In this document: positions 51,201-60,887 of the stretch, piece after piece
Position numbering within the stretch: the first letter of the stretch is position 1
How the letters are laid out: every line of letters starts with the position of its first letter
Source: Tumebacillus lacus
Lineage (GTDB): Bacteria; Bacillota; Bacilli; Tumebacillales; Tumebacillaceae
Direction of reading: 5' to 3'
NCBI RefSeq assembly: GCF_026410385.1
Contig: NZ_JAPMLT010000002.1
Coordinates: 186,001-250,000 of the forward strand
Length of the DNA stretch: 64,000 nt
Program-made: the position numbers and the translations under genes
The notes under the pieces: model-generated
Database searches by the model: none
What the model saw: only the letters and a program-made list of their open reading frames with translations
What the model was told of the DNA's origin: nothing

Positions 51201-53958
51201 AGCGAATCGTGCCGCCCTCTTGGCCTTGGAACTGCCGCAGGAGCAGCGCGATGCAGTCGCCCCGCGAAATGACGTGGAACAGGCACTCGCAGCGATCTGG
51301 TCTCAGGTCCTGCACCAAGAGTCGATGGGCGTTCATGACAACTTCTTCGAGCGAGGCGGCGATTCCATTCTGGCCTTGCAGGTGATCATGCAAGCTGCAA
51401 AGTTGAATCTTCGCATCACCCCGAATCAGTTATTTGAGCATCCGACAATCGCCAAGTTGAGCGCTGTTGCCGACACGACTCTTTACCAAGGAACGCACAG
51501 GAAGATTCCGCTCACCGAAGAGCAATACCAGTTGCTCACGACTGTATCGAGACCGGCACGTCAGAAAGCCTTTTGGCTCACCGGGGCGGATTGGTCGATA
51601 CGCGAGATCGAAGACAGCCTTCGCGCTCTGCTGCATCAGCATGAAGCGCTGCGTCTGCAGATGGAGCCCGACTCCAAAGTCTGGGTACAGCCCGGGCCTG
51701 AGTCTTCAACCTCCCTCCCGCTCCAGCTCATCGATCTGCGAAAGGTCCCTCAACAGGAACAACAACTGCTGATGGAACAAACGTTTGAACAGGCCATCCA
51801 TGCTGCATCCGGTCCCATGTGGCAAGCCGTGCTGTTCGACCGTGGAGATGATCAGGAGAGCATGCTGTGCCTCATCGGCGACCGGCTGTTGGTCGACGAC
51901 AGCATGTGGGCGTTGCTCATACACGAGTTCCAGATGGCCCTCCAGCAGGCTCGAACAGGCATGCTGAAACAAGAAACGGCCAAGACCGCATGGCCGACGT
52001 GGAAGCCGCCTGCAACAGACTCCCGTTCAGCGCTCATGTTGTTTGAAAAAACGGCTGCCCTTGGGTTCTCGCTGTCGGTACTCGAAACGCAAGCCTTGTT
52101 GCAATCCGCTCGCCGCATGTACCGCGCAACGCCCGAGACCGTTCTGCGGACAGCTGTGGCACAGAGCCTTGAGATCGATACGACGTTGTCGGAGAACAAA
52201 CACGGTCAACACCCCGCTTCTGAAACTGGAGTGGACGTGATCTTCTATGGAAGTCTGTCCTCCTTCAACACGTCCGTTTTGACGTCGATCCGCCCGCATG
52301 CGCACGGGACGGTGACCGGAACTCGCGTGGTCATCCACGGGTTTTTGTTCCAAGAACGATTGCACATCCTGTTCCAATACTCGACCGAGGTCGTTGACCT
52401 TCAGGCGATCCAAACGTTGGCCGCACGACTTGAAACCGAGTTGCAAAACCTGCACGACCACTGCCGCCAACAAACGGATCCCGTTCTTTCCGTAGGGGAC
52501 TTCCCGCTTGCGAACGTGAAGACGGAAGACTATCGCTGGTTGTCCTCACGCTATGAAGACATCGAGGACCTCTATCCGCTCACTCCTGTACAGGCCGGAA
52601 TGGTCTACCACAACTTGACCTCTGCCCAGCCGGACTTGTACGTCGCGCAGTTTGATTGCAAGTTGGAAGGGAACTTGGAAGCCTCCTCCTTCCAGACCGC
52701 CTGGCAGACGGTGGTCAACCGGCACAGCATCTTGCGAACCGCTTTTGTTTGTACACACCTTTCCGAACCGCTGCAAGTGGTCGCGGCACGGGTGAACGTC
52801 CCCTGGACGGAGCTTGATTGGCGGGACAGCACATCCGCAGAGCGCGAGCAGAGACTTGAGCGGCTGATTCAAGCAGAGCGAAACACGCCGTTTGACTTGG
52901 AGACGGCCCCGTTGATGCGCGTTCATCTCATCCGGTTGACGGAGGACCTGTACCATCTCGTTCTGACCAACCATCATCTGCTCTTGGACGGTTGGTCGCT
53001 CATTCAATTCCTGCAGGAAGTGTTGAGCGCATACGATCAACTGCAAGTCGGCGGCGGCGTGTCTCTGACGACCCCCCGCGACTACCGCGACTATATCGCC
53101 TGGTACCAAGCGCAAGACTGGCACCAAGCGGAGCAGTTCTGGCGCGACCTCTTGCAAGGGTGTCACACGCCGACGCCGCTCCATCTCAAACCTGCGACCC
53201 ACGATCAGGTGTCATCCTTTTTGGAGGCATCATATACGCTGTCGGCCACCGAGACTCGCGCCTTGCAAGCAGCCGCCTTGCAGCAGAACATCACGCTGAA
53301 CACCTTGCTGCAAGGAGCGTGGGCACTGCTGTTGCGCGACCGGAGCGGACACACCGACGTTGTATTCGGAGCCGCTTCATCCGGACGTCCCAGCGAGTTG
53401 GCGGGGGCGGATTCCATCGTGGGACTGTTCATCAACACCCTTCCGGTACGCGTGCAGACACGCGACGGCGAAAAATGGGCGGACAGCCTGCGCATCCTGC
53501 AAGACACCCAACTTCAAGCACGCCGTCATGAAGGCACACCGTTATCGCTCATCCACTCGTGGTGCGGATTGGTTCGCGGGCAGGCACTGTTTGAAAGCAT
53601 CGTGGCGTTTGAGAATCTTCCGGTCCATTCGTCACAGTTCAAGCGTCGCGACTTGCAGTTGAGCGACATCCGCAACACGGTGCGCAACCACTATCCGCTC
53701 TGCCTGAAAGTCACACCCGGTCACGAGCTGATGTTGCAACTTGAAGAAGACGGGAACCGGATGACCCGTCAGGAACTCGAAACGACCCTGTCGCACCTCC
53801 GCCATCTGCTTCTGACGATGGCAGAACGACCGGAAGCATGTTGGGACGATCTCCACACGGCCCTCACGTCGTATCAAAAGGCTGAAAAAGCGCAGCGCCA
53901 GCAGGCACTCCAAAACGACAAACTCGCCAAGCTCAAGTCCATGCTTGCGAAAAAATGA
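48238..53958 (+). CDS. NRPS: C-A-PCP-degenerate E-C
   Basis: The 1906-residue synthetase has C1 (about 25-480, IHHILSDFWS, a form often seen after PKS modules), A (500-980), PCP (RGGDSI near 1040), an epimerization-like region (1085-1420) and a terminal C domain (1440-1880). The terminal C has YPLTPVQAGMVYH and an intact NHHLLLDGWS. In the E-like region the HHxxxDG motif reads GDRLLVDDSMW, so the base histidine is missing and the domain is short. The adenylation code reads DTENIGVVTK; Glu at position 239 suggests a basic side chain, but I do not recognise the code. The protein ends in a charged helix that looks like a docking element. The start is TTG 48238 with GAAGGGATG upstream. Confidence 0.9.
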   Translation: MADRTALDEKRERLRKLLLEKAQRPQQYPLTYGQQALWYLHQLAPDTSSYHILFTARIQSPVEHGAFQEAVSQLTARHPAMRTTITKEGEQLMQCVHHEMDIPVTLHDTAALSEEEVRRQVLAAANSPFSFADGPLFRFDLFARPTDTILLIAIHHILSDFWSLSILLDELGQLYQAALSSVPAALPPVKGTYAKHVRWQLDLLTGTEGQTLRDYWEQELSGDLPALSLPTDFRRPSTQSYQGSTYYFEIDPALVHQIDALARTERVTPYVTLLSAFQTFLHRYSGQDDILVGSPTAGRNRLEMEDVIGYFANPITLRASFNGSVTFRELLNTNKSKVLHGLAHQDYPFSLLVEQLKQERDPSRSPIFQAMFAFHKATHLKEQGLTRYISGDPQARLDLHGMQLSSYLIPQQEGQFDVTLSLTKDDHVLRGGFSYNTDLFAHETIERMAAHFQVLLRHLLQDPDGDVRQAPLLHEAERQKVLYEWNQPQTIHEMQPVHERLAVQAQRTPEAAAIVCGDQILRYGELMAKAQRTARRLQTLGLQPQERVGVLLARSLHLPVGLIGILQAGGVYVPLDPQYPEERLRYIVEDSGLTTILTTREDAPRIPVSSVRLVCLDELEDEACGEPIERTVSLHQPAYVIYTSGSTGRPKGVEIEHGPLISHLLTIKEYYQITSEDCVLQFSSYSFDTSIEQMLSALLSGATVVLRGPELWSPHDLLQQVHQHRISVMNLPTSYWNQLVQTWRELQVPLPQSLRLMIVGGEAMLPMHVQAWQELPTADIRLLNVYGPTETVVTSHAYEITADAAALAPDKAVPIGRTLGCRTSYVLDDFGNPVPLGVPGELHIGGISLARGYVNRPELTVQKFVADPFGTDTGSRLYKTGDLVRLRADGVLEFLGRLDNQVKIRGFRIETEEIEAVLLNHESVRESVVLVQEAPAGEKRLLAFCVPADSAEVTAHDLREFCQGRLAEYMVPSAFLLVDAIPLTANGKANRAALLALELPQEQRDAVAPRNDVEQALAAIWSQVLHQESMGVHDNFFERGGDSILALQVIMQAAKLNLRITPNQLFEHPTIAKLSAVADTTLYQGTHRKIPLTEEQYQLLTTVSRPARQKAFWLTGADWSIREIEDSLRALLHQHEALRLQMEPDSKVWVQPGPESSTSLPLQLIDLRKVPQQEQQLLMEQTFEQAIHAASGPMWQAVLFDRGDDQESMLCLIGDRLLVDDSMWALLIHEFQMALQQARTGMLKQETAKTAWPTWKPPATDSRSALMLFEKTAALGFSLSVLETQALLQSARRMYRATPETVLRTAVAQSLEIDTTLSENKHGQHPASETGVDVIFYGSLSSFNTSVLTSIRPHAHGTVTGTRVVIHGFLFQERLHILFQYSTEVVDLQAIQTLAARLETELQNLHDHCRQQTDPVLSVGDFPLANVKTEDYRWLSSRYEDIEDLYPLTPVQAGMVYHNLTSAQPDLYVAQFDCKLEGNLEASSFQTAWQTVVNRHSILRTAFVCTHLSEPLQVVAARVNVPWTELDWRDSTSAEREQRLERLIQAERNTPFDLETAPLMRVHLIRLTEDLYHLVLTNHHLLLDGWSLIQFLQEVLSAYDQLQVGGGVSLTTPRDYRDYIAWYQAQDWHQAEQFWRDLLQGCHTPTPLHLKPATHDQVSSFLEASYTLSATETRALQAAALQQNITLNTLLQGAWALLLRDRSGHTDVVFGAASSGRPSELAGADSIVGLFINTLPVRVQTRDGEKWADSLRILQDTQLQARRHEGTPLSLIHSWCGLVRGQALFESIVAFENLPVHSSQFKRRDLQLSDIRNTVRNHYPLCLKVTPGHELMLQLEEDGNRMTRQELETTLSHLRHLLLTMAERPEACWDDLHTALTSYQKAEKAQRQQALQNDKLAKLKSMLAKK

Positions 53959-53990
53959 CAGCGCAGTTGCAAATTGAAGGGGGCTGTTTC

Positions 53991-55295
53991 ATGCTCTTCC
54001 AGAACCGCACGTTCCGATATCTCTTCATTTCCTATGGATTTTCCCTGCTCGGCTCCTGCTTCGCCTCGTTGGCACTCAACCTGTGGGTGTTGCAAACGAC
54101 AGGCAGCGCACGCATCATGTTCCTGCTGTTCCTCGTCGTGTTGGTCGTCACACTCTCCGCAGGCAACATCGCCGGGACATTTGCCGACCGCTTCGACCGC
54201 AGGACGATCATGTGGGTCTGCGACTTGCTGAACGCTGCGATCATGGCAGTCATCTCGCTGTGCATGTACTTGAACTACACGCCGCTCGCGCTGGTCCTGG
54301 TGATCGTCGGGCTTCAGACGTTCGTCATGCTGTTTCATGGGCCCGCGTTTCATGCGTCCCTGAGCAACATCCTCCAAAAAGAGTTGATTCCCAAAGCGAC
54401 AGCCTCGATCAACATCATCGACAATGTCGCACGGATTCTCGGTCTAGCGGTCGGGGGGACTGTCGTCGGCTTCTTTGGCACCGCGGCCGCAACGGGTGTC
54501 AATGCGGTCACCTATGTGTTATCTGCGATCTTCGTCCTGTTCGCCGGCAAGTTTCAATCGGCTCATGTGCAGAACTCGCATGCACCCTCCACCGACGAGC
54601 CGATCACAGCGGACTCCCCGGTGACGGAACCCGTTGCCGAACCGACCGGGACGAAGGGGTTTTGGCAAGATTTCACCGCTGGATTTCGCTTTATGTTCGG
54701 TGATCCGTTTACTCGAAGCATCATTATCCTCATGCCGGTCATCTCCGCTTTCTTCACGATGTCGCTGATGATGATTCAAGTCATGACCGTGATCGTGTGG
54801 AAGGCCGCCCCGGCCGAGTTCGGAATCATCGAGGCTTGCGTGCCATTGGGTTATATCACCGCGTCTTGGATTCTGATGAAGTTGGATACCCGGATCAAGA
54901 AAAAGGGATTCTGGATCTTCGTCGGCACGCTGGGACTCGGTCCGATCTTCATCCTCATCTCGCGGATGAACGAACCGGCGCAAGTCTATCCGCTCATCTT
55001 CGCCCTCGGGTTTATGTATTGCCTCTGCACGCTGTTGCTCAATGTCGCCATCCGAGTGGAGGTCGATTCGGGGTTGCAGGGCCGGGTATTCGGGATGGTC
55101 GCAACGGTGAACGGTCCGCTGCTGACGCTCTGTGTCGGCTTCTCCACATTTTTTGCAGACAGCATCGGCCCGCAAAACGTCTTGCTGTTTGCCGGGGCTC
55201 TGTTGACTCTCTGCGCAGCCGTATTGACCGTTGTTTTGACCCCGTTGCGCCGTTATCAGTCCCTGTCAAACCTCACCAAGAGCACCTCCGCCTAG
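53991..55295 (+). CDS. MFS exporter of the PKS-NRPS cluster
   Basis: The 434-residue protein has about 12 helices of the MFS_3/enterobactin-exporter type: NRTFRYLFISYGFSLLGSC at the start and GTFADRFDRRTIMWVCDLLNA in the loop after helix 2. It is the only transporter inside the PKS-NRPS block and so the likely exporter of its product. A frame from ATG 53955 overlaps the NRPS stop (ATGA), but GAAGGGGG lies before ATG 53991, which also gives a normal N-terminus. It is cotranscribed with the NRPS and ends at a strong terminator. Confidence 0.88.
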   Translation: MLFQNRTFRYLFISYGFSLLGSCFASLALNLWVLQTTGSARIMFLLFLVVLVVTLSAGNIAGTFADRFDRRTIMWVCDLLNAAIMAVISLCMYLNYTPLALVLVIVGLQTFVMLFHGPAFHASLSNILQKELIPKATASINIIDNVARILGLAVGGTVVGFFGTAAATGVNAVTYVLSAIFVLFAGKFQSAHVQNSHAPSTDEPITADSPVTEPVAEPTGTKGFWQDFTAGFRFMFGDPFTRSIIILMPVISAFFTMSLMMIQVMTVIVWKAAPAEFGIIEACVPLGYITASWILMKLDTRIKKKGFWIFVGTLGLGPIFILISRMNEPAQVYPLIFALGFMYCLCTLLLNVAIRVEVDSGLQGRVFGMVATVNGPLLTLCVGFSTFFADSIGPQNVLLFAGALLTLCAAVLTVVLTPLRRYQSLSNLTKSTSA

Positions 55296-55301
55296 AAAAC
55301 G

Positions 55302-55337
55302 AAAAGACCCGCCTTCTCAGGAAGGCGGGTCTTTTTT
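55302..55337. terminator. Bidirectional terminator between MFS and PKS genes
   Basis: AAAAGACCCGCCTT and AAGGCGGGTCTTTTTT form a perfect stem around CTCAGG. Confidence 0.92.
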
Positions 55338-55340
55338 CAC

Positions 55341-58300
55341 TTAGTTGGCTTCCAGTTCTTGCAGGAGCCTTTCGATCTCTTCGTCCGACAGATCGTCGAG
55401 ATCCTCCGGCTTCAAATGGTCGAGATGCGACAGGACATCGTCCCCCGACGAGATCTCGGTCTGCATTTGGCTGTTCAGACTGTGGGAGATCTCCTTGACG
55501 CTCACCCCTCGGAGGAGTTCGACGACAGGCACCGATACCCCGAACGTCTTCTCCAACCGACTTCTGAGTTCGAGTGCCAGCATGGAATCAAGACCCATCG
55601 AAGTCAACGGCTCGTCATTCACCAGCTGTTCGCGATTGAGTAACAAGACGTGAGACACGGAGTCTTTCACATACGCCTCCAAAAGCTCTTGGCGCAGTAC
55701 CGGGTCGCTCTCGTTCTGCAGGGATTCGCGGATGTTTTCTTTGCCGGTCTCCGGCTCCTCCTTCGCCTGCTGCTGCGCACTTTGCGCGTAGACGTCGTCC
55801 AGCATCGCCGGGAATTCGCCCAGCGGGTAGTTCGTCTGGCACGCGACGTTCCAGACGAGCGGCGAGACCATGACTTGCGGCTTGCTGTGACCCATGACAT
55901 GACCGAATGCCTCCAACCCCTTGGCATTGGTGATCGGATAGTTCCCGCGCTTGGCGAAGAACTCGATCAGGTCTAAATCGTTGGCCATGCCGACTTCTCC
56001 CCACGGGCCCCAGTTGATGCTCAGCGCCGGTTTGCCAAGTGCGTGCCGGTAGCGTGCCAACGCATTGAGGAATTCGTTGCCGGCCGCATAGTTGCCTTGA
56101 CCCGGTGAGACGATCAACGATGCAACCGATGAGAAGAGGATGAAAAAGTCCAGCGGCGCATCATGAAATTGAGTATGAAGATTCCATGCGCCTTGTACTT
56201 TCGGACGCAGGACGGATGCGTATTCATCGGCCGTCATGGAGAGAAGCATCTGCGGCTTTGACGTTCCGGCAGAATGGATGATCCCCCGAATGCTCGGCCA
56301 TCCCTCCGCTTCATAAGCCTCCACGAAAGCGGCAAGCGCACCGGCATCGGCGACATCGAACCCTGCGACGTGAACACTGGCACCGAGCGCTTCCAGCGCA
56401 CGCACAGAGGCGATGCGCTGACCCGTACGGCTGTCAGGATCCACCTGTTTCCATTCGATACGCGGCGGCAAGGCTTCACGGCCCACCAAGATCAAACGGC
56501 GCGCCCCGCGTTCAATCAGATGCGCGGCCACCAGCAAGCCCAGTGCCCCGAACCCGCCGGTAATCATGTAGCTGGCATCTTGACGAAGTTGCGGCGGCAA
56601 CGGGAGACTCAGATCCTGGCAGTCCACAAGACGTGCCACATAGCGCACACGGTTGCGGTACGCCACTTGATCTTCACGGTCGGTGCGGCGAATCTCCTTG
56701 GCCAGGAGCGCAGCCGACTCGTCGACAGCGCTGGCCGGGTCCAGATCCACGATCCCGCCCCAGATGTCACGATGCTCCTGCTGCCCGATGACACGAGCCA
56801 ACCCCCACAGCGTCGATTGCGCCACTTGGGTACCCGCTTCGTTCGCCACCGTTTGCGCCCCCGACGTCACAAGCCACATCTTTGGAGCCTTGCGCCACGG
56901 GTATTGTGCCACCGCTTGGGTGAGATGCAAGACGCTCAGGCCTCCGAGCACTTCAGCCTGCGCCAAAGTCTCGTCTGTCAAATGAACTGTATCTGCGATG
57001 TCCAAGCTGTACAGATGCACGATGCCGCGCAGGTGCAACGGATCGTGACCGTTTTCCGCCTGCAGATCGGTGAGCAGACGGTGGTAATCGTCAGTCGAAC
57101 CCGGACGCACGGCATACAGATCCTCAGCCACTTTTGAATACTGCGATCCGGCCTGCACCATGATCGCTCGGTCACCGTTCTCCCGCAGACGCTCGGCCAA
57201 CCGGGTGCCCACTCCATCGCGATCGGTGCAGAGCAGCCAGAGATCACCCGTGTTCGCCGCCTCCGTGTCCGTCATCAACTCTTGCTCCACCCACGACAAC
57301 TCACTGTACGTCATCGGTACATTGCCCATCACCTGTTGCGAATCATCTTTCAACGATCTTGCCCGGCACCCGGCGACCTCGAAGAGCGTATTGCCCTCCT
57401 CGTCGAACAGGCGGATGTCCCCTGTCAGCTCCACGTCCGTCTGCTCGCAGATTTTGGCGTGAATCCACATGACCTGCGAGCGAATCGTTCCGCCGAAAAT
57501 GCCGTGATCGATCCCCGTCGGCATGTAGACCGTCTCTTCACCTTCTCGCGGAAGAGCAGCAGCCAGCGATTGAAACATATAGTCGAGAACGACCGGGTGC
57601 ATCTCATAGTCGCCCATCTCAGGGAGTATGGCATCCGGTACGCGGATCTGTACCAACACTTCCCCCTGTCCGTTATGCCAGAGGCGTTCAATGCCTTGGA
57701 AAGTCGGACCGTACACCAAGCCCAATTTGCGGAAATGCTCATAAGTCTGCTCTTTCGTCACCTCCGAGGTGAGGCGAACTTGCAAATCGGACAACGAGAC
57801 CTTGGGCACCTGATACCGGTTTTTCCAGAGAACTTTCCCGCTGGAGTGCAGAGGAAGATCTGCCGCCGGATTCGTGGCATCAACGATTCGGTACGTCCCT
57901 GCCTCCGGATCAAGGTGCAGTTGCAAGTTGGCATTCCTCTCCTGAGACAAGAACAGCGCTTTATGGAATTCGACCTCGCCGACACCGTAGATGACACCCG
58001 GTTTCGCACCCAGCAGATCGTTAATCCCTTGGCAGACCATTTCAAAATAGGCCGCTCCCGGGAAGACAATCGAGCTTTGAATTTGATGATCCGCCAGATA
58101 GGTGATCTGCGAAGTGTTGATCTCCGTCTCCCATGCCGGATGAGGAACATGGAGACGGTTTCCGAGCAAGGGGCGACGTTTTTCTCCCAGACGATCCTGC
58201 GCGGACTCGTGCGATTCGTTCCAATGGCGTTCCCGCTGCCACGGATAGCCGGGGAGTTTGATGGCGCGGCCGGTCGGATTCAGAGCCGCCCACTCCACCT

Positions 58301-60887
58301 CCTGCCCTCCCGTATACAACTGACCGAGCGAACCGAGCAGGATCTGTTGCTCATCTTGTCCCCGACGCATCGACGTGGCGATCTTGCCGCTGCGGTTTGA
58401 GGCGTCGAGACACTCCGAGATCGAACTTGCCAGCACCGGATGGGGACCGACTTCGAGGAACCGGCTGTATCCGTCTTGGAGCAACTCATTCGTTGCCGCC
58501 GCGAAAAGCACAGAATCGCGTACGTTCAACCACCAATAGTGCGCGTCTGCCTGCGTGCCTTCGATTCTCCGGCCCGTAACGGTCGAGTAGAGCGGCAGAT
58601 GCGTATCCGTCAGCTGCAGGTCGCCAAGCACCTCCAGCAGTTCTTCCCGCAACGGGTCCATGTAATGGCTGTGGTACGGCACTTTCACAAAGAGATATTT
58701 GCAAAATACGCCTTTTGCCTCCAAGGGAGCCACCACAAGTTCCAATGCATCCGGATCTCCGACCAGCGTTACGCTCGAAGGGCTGTTGAGCGCTGCAATC
58801 GACACGCGGTCTTCCAACCCTTTCAAATAAGGCAAGACATCTTGATGCGGCAAGGAGACTGCCACCAGTTTCCCCTGTCCCGTGGTCAACTGTTGGAGAC
58901 GGCTGCGATGGTAGATCACTTTGATCGCTTCGTCCAAAGACATGGCCCCTGCCACGTAACAGGCAGCCGCTTCCCCCGCACTGTGGCCGACGATTGCATC
59001 CGGCACCACTCCATACGATTTCCAAAGCTCGGTCAAACCGACTTGCAGGAAAAAGTTTGCCGGCTGTGCCACTTCCGTTTCGGCCATGCGCGAACGAGAT
59101 TCATCCTTCAGCATCTCCTCAAGCACCGACCACCCGGCCTGTTTTTGAAAACGTGCATCACAGTCATCAAGAGCCGCACGGAACACCGGTTCTTCGCGGT
59201 ACAGTTGCTGACCCATGCCCCACCACTGAGGCCCCATGCCCGTGTAGACAAATACCAATGGCTCCGGTTCGTTTCCAGCTTGGCCTGCTGCCAGACCAGG
59301 ACGAGATTCTTGGTTGAGATACGCTTGAAGCGAGTCGAGCAAGTCTTCGCTTGATTTGGCCAATACGGCGAGACGATGAGGGTGATGGTCACGGCGCTGA
59401 CTTGCCCAATGCGCGAGATCCGACAAGGAAGCCCCTTCCAGCAACCCACCGTCCCCCAACTCCCGCATCCACGTAGACGCCTGCTGTTGCAGCGCCTCCG
59501 GACTACGCGCGGAAAGCGGCACCACGCGGTAAGATGCCTGTTCCTGTACGTCGTCCTTCAAAGCCGCAGGGATCGGAGCCGCCTCCAGCACAGCATGTGC
59601 ATTCGTTCCGCCAAATCCAAACGAGTTCACGCCCGCCAAGCGCGGCCCTTCCGTCTCGGGCCACGGAGTCAGTTCTTGCGGCACTTTCAATTTCAACTGC
59701 TCCAAATCGATCTTCGGATTGGCAGACAGCAGATGCAGATGTTTGGGGATCTGCCCGTGATGCAGGGCGAGCGCTGCTTTGATCAGACCTGCCACGCCGG
59801 CCGCAGCCTCCGTGTGTCCGAAATTCGTTTTGACCGACCCGATGTAGCAGACATCCTGCTCCCCGCGACCGTCGGAAAGCACCGTCCCAATGGCATTCGC
59901 TTCAATCGGATCTCCGACCGGCGTCCCCGTTCCATGAGCTTCCACATACTGAATCTCACTGGGCTTCACACCAGCGCGCGCATAGGCTTCGCGCATCAAC
60001 TTCTCTTGTGCTTCCCCGCGCGGCACCGTCAGCCCGGAGGAGTTCCCATCTTGGTTGACAGCCGTTCCGCGGATCAACGCATAGATGGAGTCCCCGTCTG
60101 CAACCGCTTGCGCAAACGGCTTTAAAACGACGATGCCGGCGCCTTCTGCCCGCACATATCCGTTGGCTCGCGAATCAAATGCCCGGGAACGCCCGTCCGG
60201 CGACAACATCCCGGCCTTCGACTCCGAAACGGTGATGTCCGGTTTCAACATCACGTTGACACCCCCGGCGATCGCCAGACCCGTTTCGCCGTTCCAAAGA
60301 CTCTGGCAAGCGAGATGCACGGCAACCAATGAAGAGGAACAGGCCGTATCAACCGCAACGGACGGACCTTGAAAATCGAATACATACGACAGTCGGTTTG
60401 CAAGCAACGTCATCATGACACCGGTTGCCGTATGCGAACCCACAACGTGTCGATTCCGCTCCGCAAATTGCAAATATTTATAATCCAGCGTGAACCCGCC
60501 GATGAACACCCCGGTCCGGCTGCCGCGCAGCTTGTCGGCCCGTTGTCCGCCGTCCTCCAGCGCCTCCCAGCAAACTTCTAACAACAAGCGTTGCTGCGGA
60601 TCGAGCATGGAGGCCTCGCGTGGTGAGATCCCAAAGAACGAAGCGTCAAACAAATCGATGGAATCTAAAAAACCGCCCCATTTCGTGTACGTCTTGCCCG
60701 GCTTTCCACGGTTTGGGTCAAAAAACCTTTGTTGGCTCCAACGATCCTCGGGGACTTCGGTTATCGCATCAACGCCCTCGGTCAACAGGTTCCAAAAACT
60801 TCTCGGGCTGTCGACTCCGCCTGGAAATCGGCAACCGATCCCTACGATCGCGATCGGCTCTCTCTCATTGGTATTCAAATTTGTCAT
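55341..60887 (-). CDS. Type I PKS: KS-AT-DH-KR-ACP
   Basis: In this 1848-residue single module the KS (about 10-435) has DTACSSSL, EAHGTGTPVGDP and KTNFGHTEAAAG. The AT (535-850) has GHSAGE and the selectivity region VPYHSHYMDPL, neither the usual HAFH nor YASH. The DH (915-1190) has LADHQIQSSIVFPG (Gly of HxxxGxxxxP replaced by Ser) and HPVVLD. The KR (structural half 1200-1400, catalytic 1415-1640) has TGGFGALG and PGQGNYAAGN. The ACP near 1765 has MGLDSM. There is no ER, methyltransferase, loading domain or thioesterase. It ends in an acidic helix (DDLSDEEIERLLQELE) suited for docking to the NRPS. AAGGGGGAG precedes ATG 60887. Confidence 0.93.
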   Translation of the reverse strand: MTNLNTNEREPIAIVGIGCRFPGGVDSPRSFWNLLTEGVDAITEVPEDRWSQQRFFDPNRGKPGKTYTKWGGFLDSIDLFDASFFGISPREASMLDPQQRLLLEVCWEALEDGGQRADKLRGSRTGVFIGGFTLDYKYLQFAERNRHVVGSHTATGVMMTLLANRLSYVFDFQGPSVAVDTACSSSLVAVHLACQSLWNGETGLAIAGGVNVMLKPDITVSESKAGMLSPDGRSRAFDSRANGYVRAEGAGIVVLKPFAQAVADGDSIYALIRGTAVNQDGNSSGLTVPRGEAQEKLMREAYARAGVKPSEIQYVEAHGTGTPVGDPIEANAIGTVLSDGRGEQDVCYIGSVKTNFGHTEAAAGVAGLIKAALALHHGQIPKHLHLLSANPKIDLEQLKLKVPQELTPWPETEGPRLAGVNSFGFGGTNAHAVLEAAPIPAALKDDVQEQASYRVVPLSARSPEALQQQASTWMRELGDGGLLEGASLSDLAHWASQRRDHHPHRLAVLAKSSEDLLDSLQAYLNQESRPGLAAGQAGNEPEPLVFVYTGMGPQWWGMGQQLYREEPVFRAALDDCDARFQKQAGWSVLEEMLKDESRSRMAETEVAQPANFFLQVGLTELWKSYGVVPDAIVGHSAGEAAACYVAGAMSLDEAIKVIYHRSRLQQLTTGQGKLVAVSLPHQDVLPYLKGLEDRVSIAALNSPSSVTLVGDPDALELVVAPLEAKGVFCKYLFVKVPYHSHYMDPLREELLEVLGDLQLTDTHLPLYSTVTGRRIEGTQADAHYWWLNVRDSVLFAAATNELLQDGYSRFLEVGPHPVLASSISECLDASNRSGKIATSMRRGQDEQQILLGSLGQLYTGGQEVEWAALNPTGRAIKLPGYPWQRERHWNESHESAQDRLGEKRRPLLGNRLHVPHPAWETEINTSQITYLADHQIQSSIVFPGAAYFEMVCQGINDLLGAKPGVIYGVGEVEFHKALFLSQERNANLQLHLDPEAGTYRIVDATNPAADLPLHSSGKVLWKNRYQVPKVSLSDLQVRLTSEVTKEQTYEHFRKLGLVYGPTFQGIERLWHNGQGEVLVQIRVPDAILPEMGDYEMHPVVLDYMFQSLAAALPREGEETVYMPTGIDHGIFGGTIRSQVMWIHAKICEQTDVELTGDIRLFDEEGNTLFEVAGCRARSLKDDSQQVMGNVPMTYSELSWVEQELMTDTEAANTGDLWLLCTDRDGVGTRLAERLRENGDRAIMVQAGSQYSKVAEDLYAVRPGSTDDYHRLLTDLQAENGHDPLHLRGIVHLYSLDIADTVHLTDETLAQAEVLGGLSVLHLTQAVAQYPWRKAPKMWLVTSGAQTVANEAGTQVAQSTLWGLARVIGQQEHRDIWGGIVDLDPASAVDESAALLAKEIRRTDREDQVAYRNRVRYVARLVDCQDLSLPLPPQLRQDASYMITGGFGALGLLVAAHLIERGARRLILVGREALPPRIEWKQVDPDSRTGQRIASVRALEALGASVHVAGFDVADAGALAAFVEAYEAEGWPSIRGIIHSAGTSKPQMLLSMTADEYASVLRPKVQGAWNLHTQFHDAPLDFFILFSSVASLIVSPGQGNYAAGNEFLNALARYRHALGKPALSINWGPWGEVGMANDLDLIEFFAKRGNYPITNAKGLEAFGHVMGHSKPQVMVSPLVWNVACQTNYPLGEFPAMLDDVYAQSAQQQAKEEPETGKENIRESLQNESDPVLRQELLEAYVKDSVSHVLLLNREQLVNDEPLTSMGLDSMLALELRSRLEKTFGVSVPVVELLRGVSVKEISHSLNSQMQTEISSGDDVLSHLDHLKPEDLDDLSDEEIERLLQELEAN

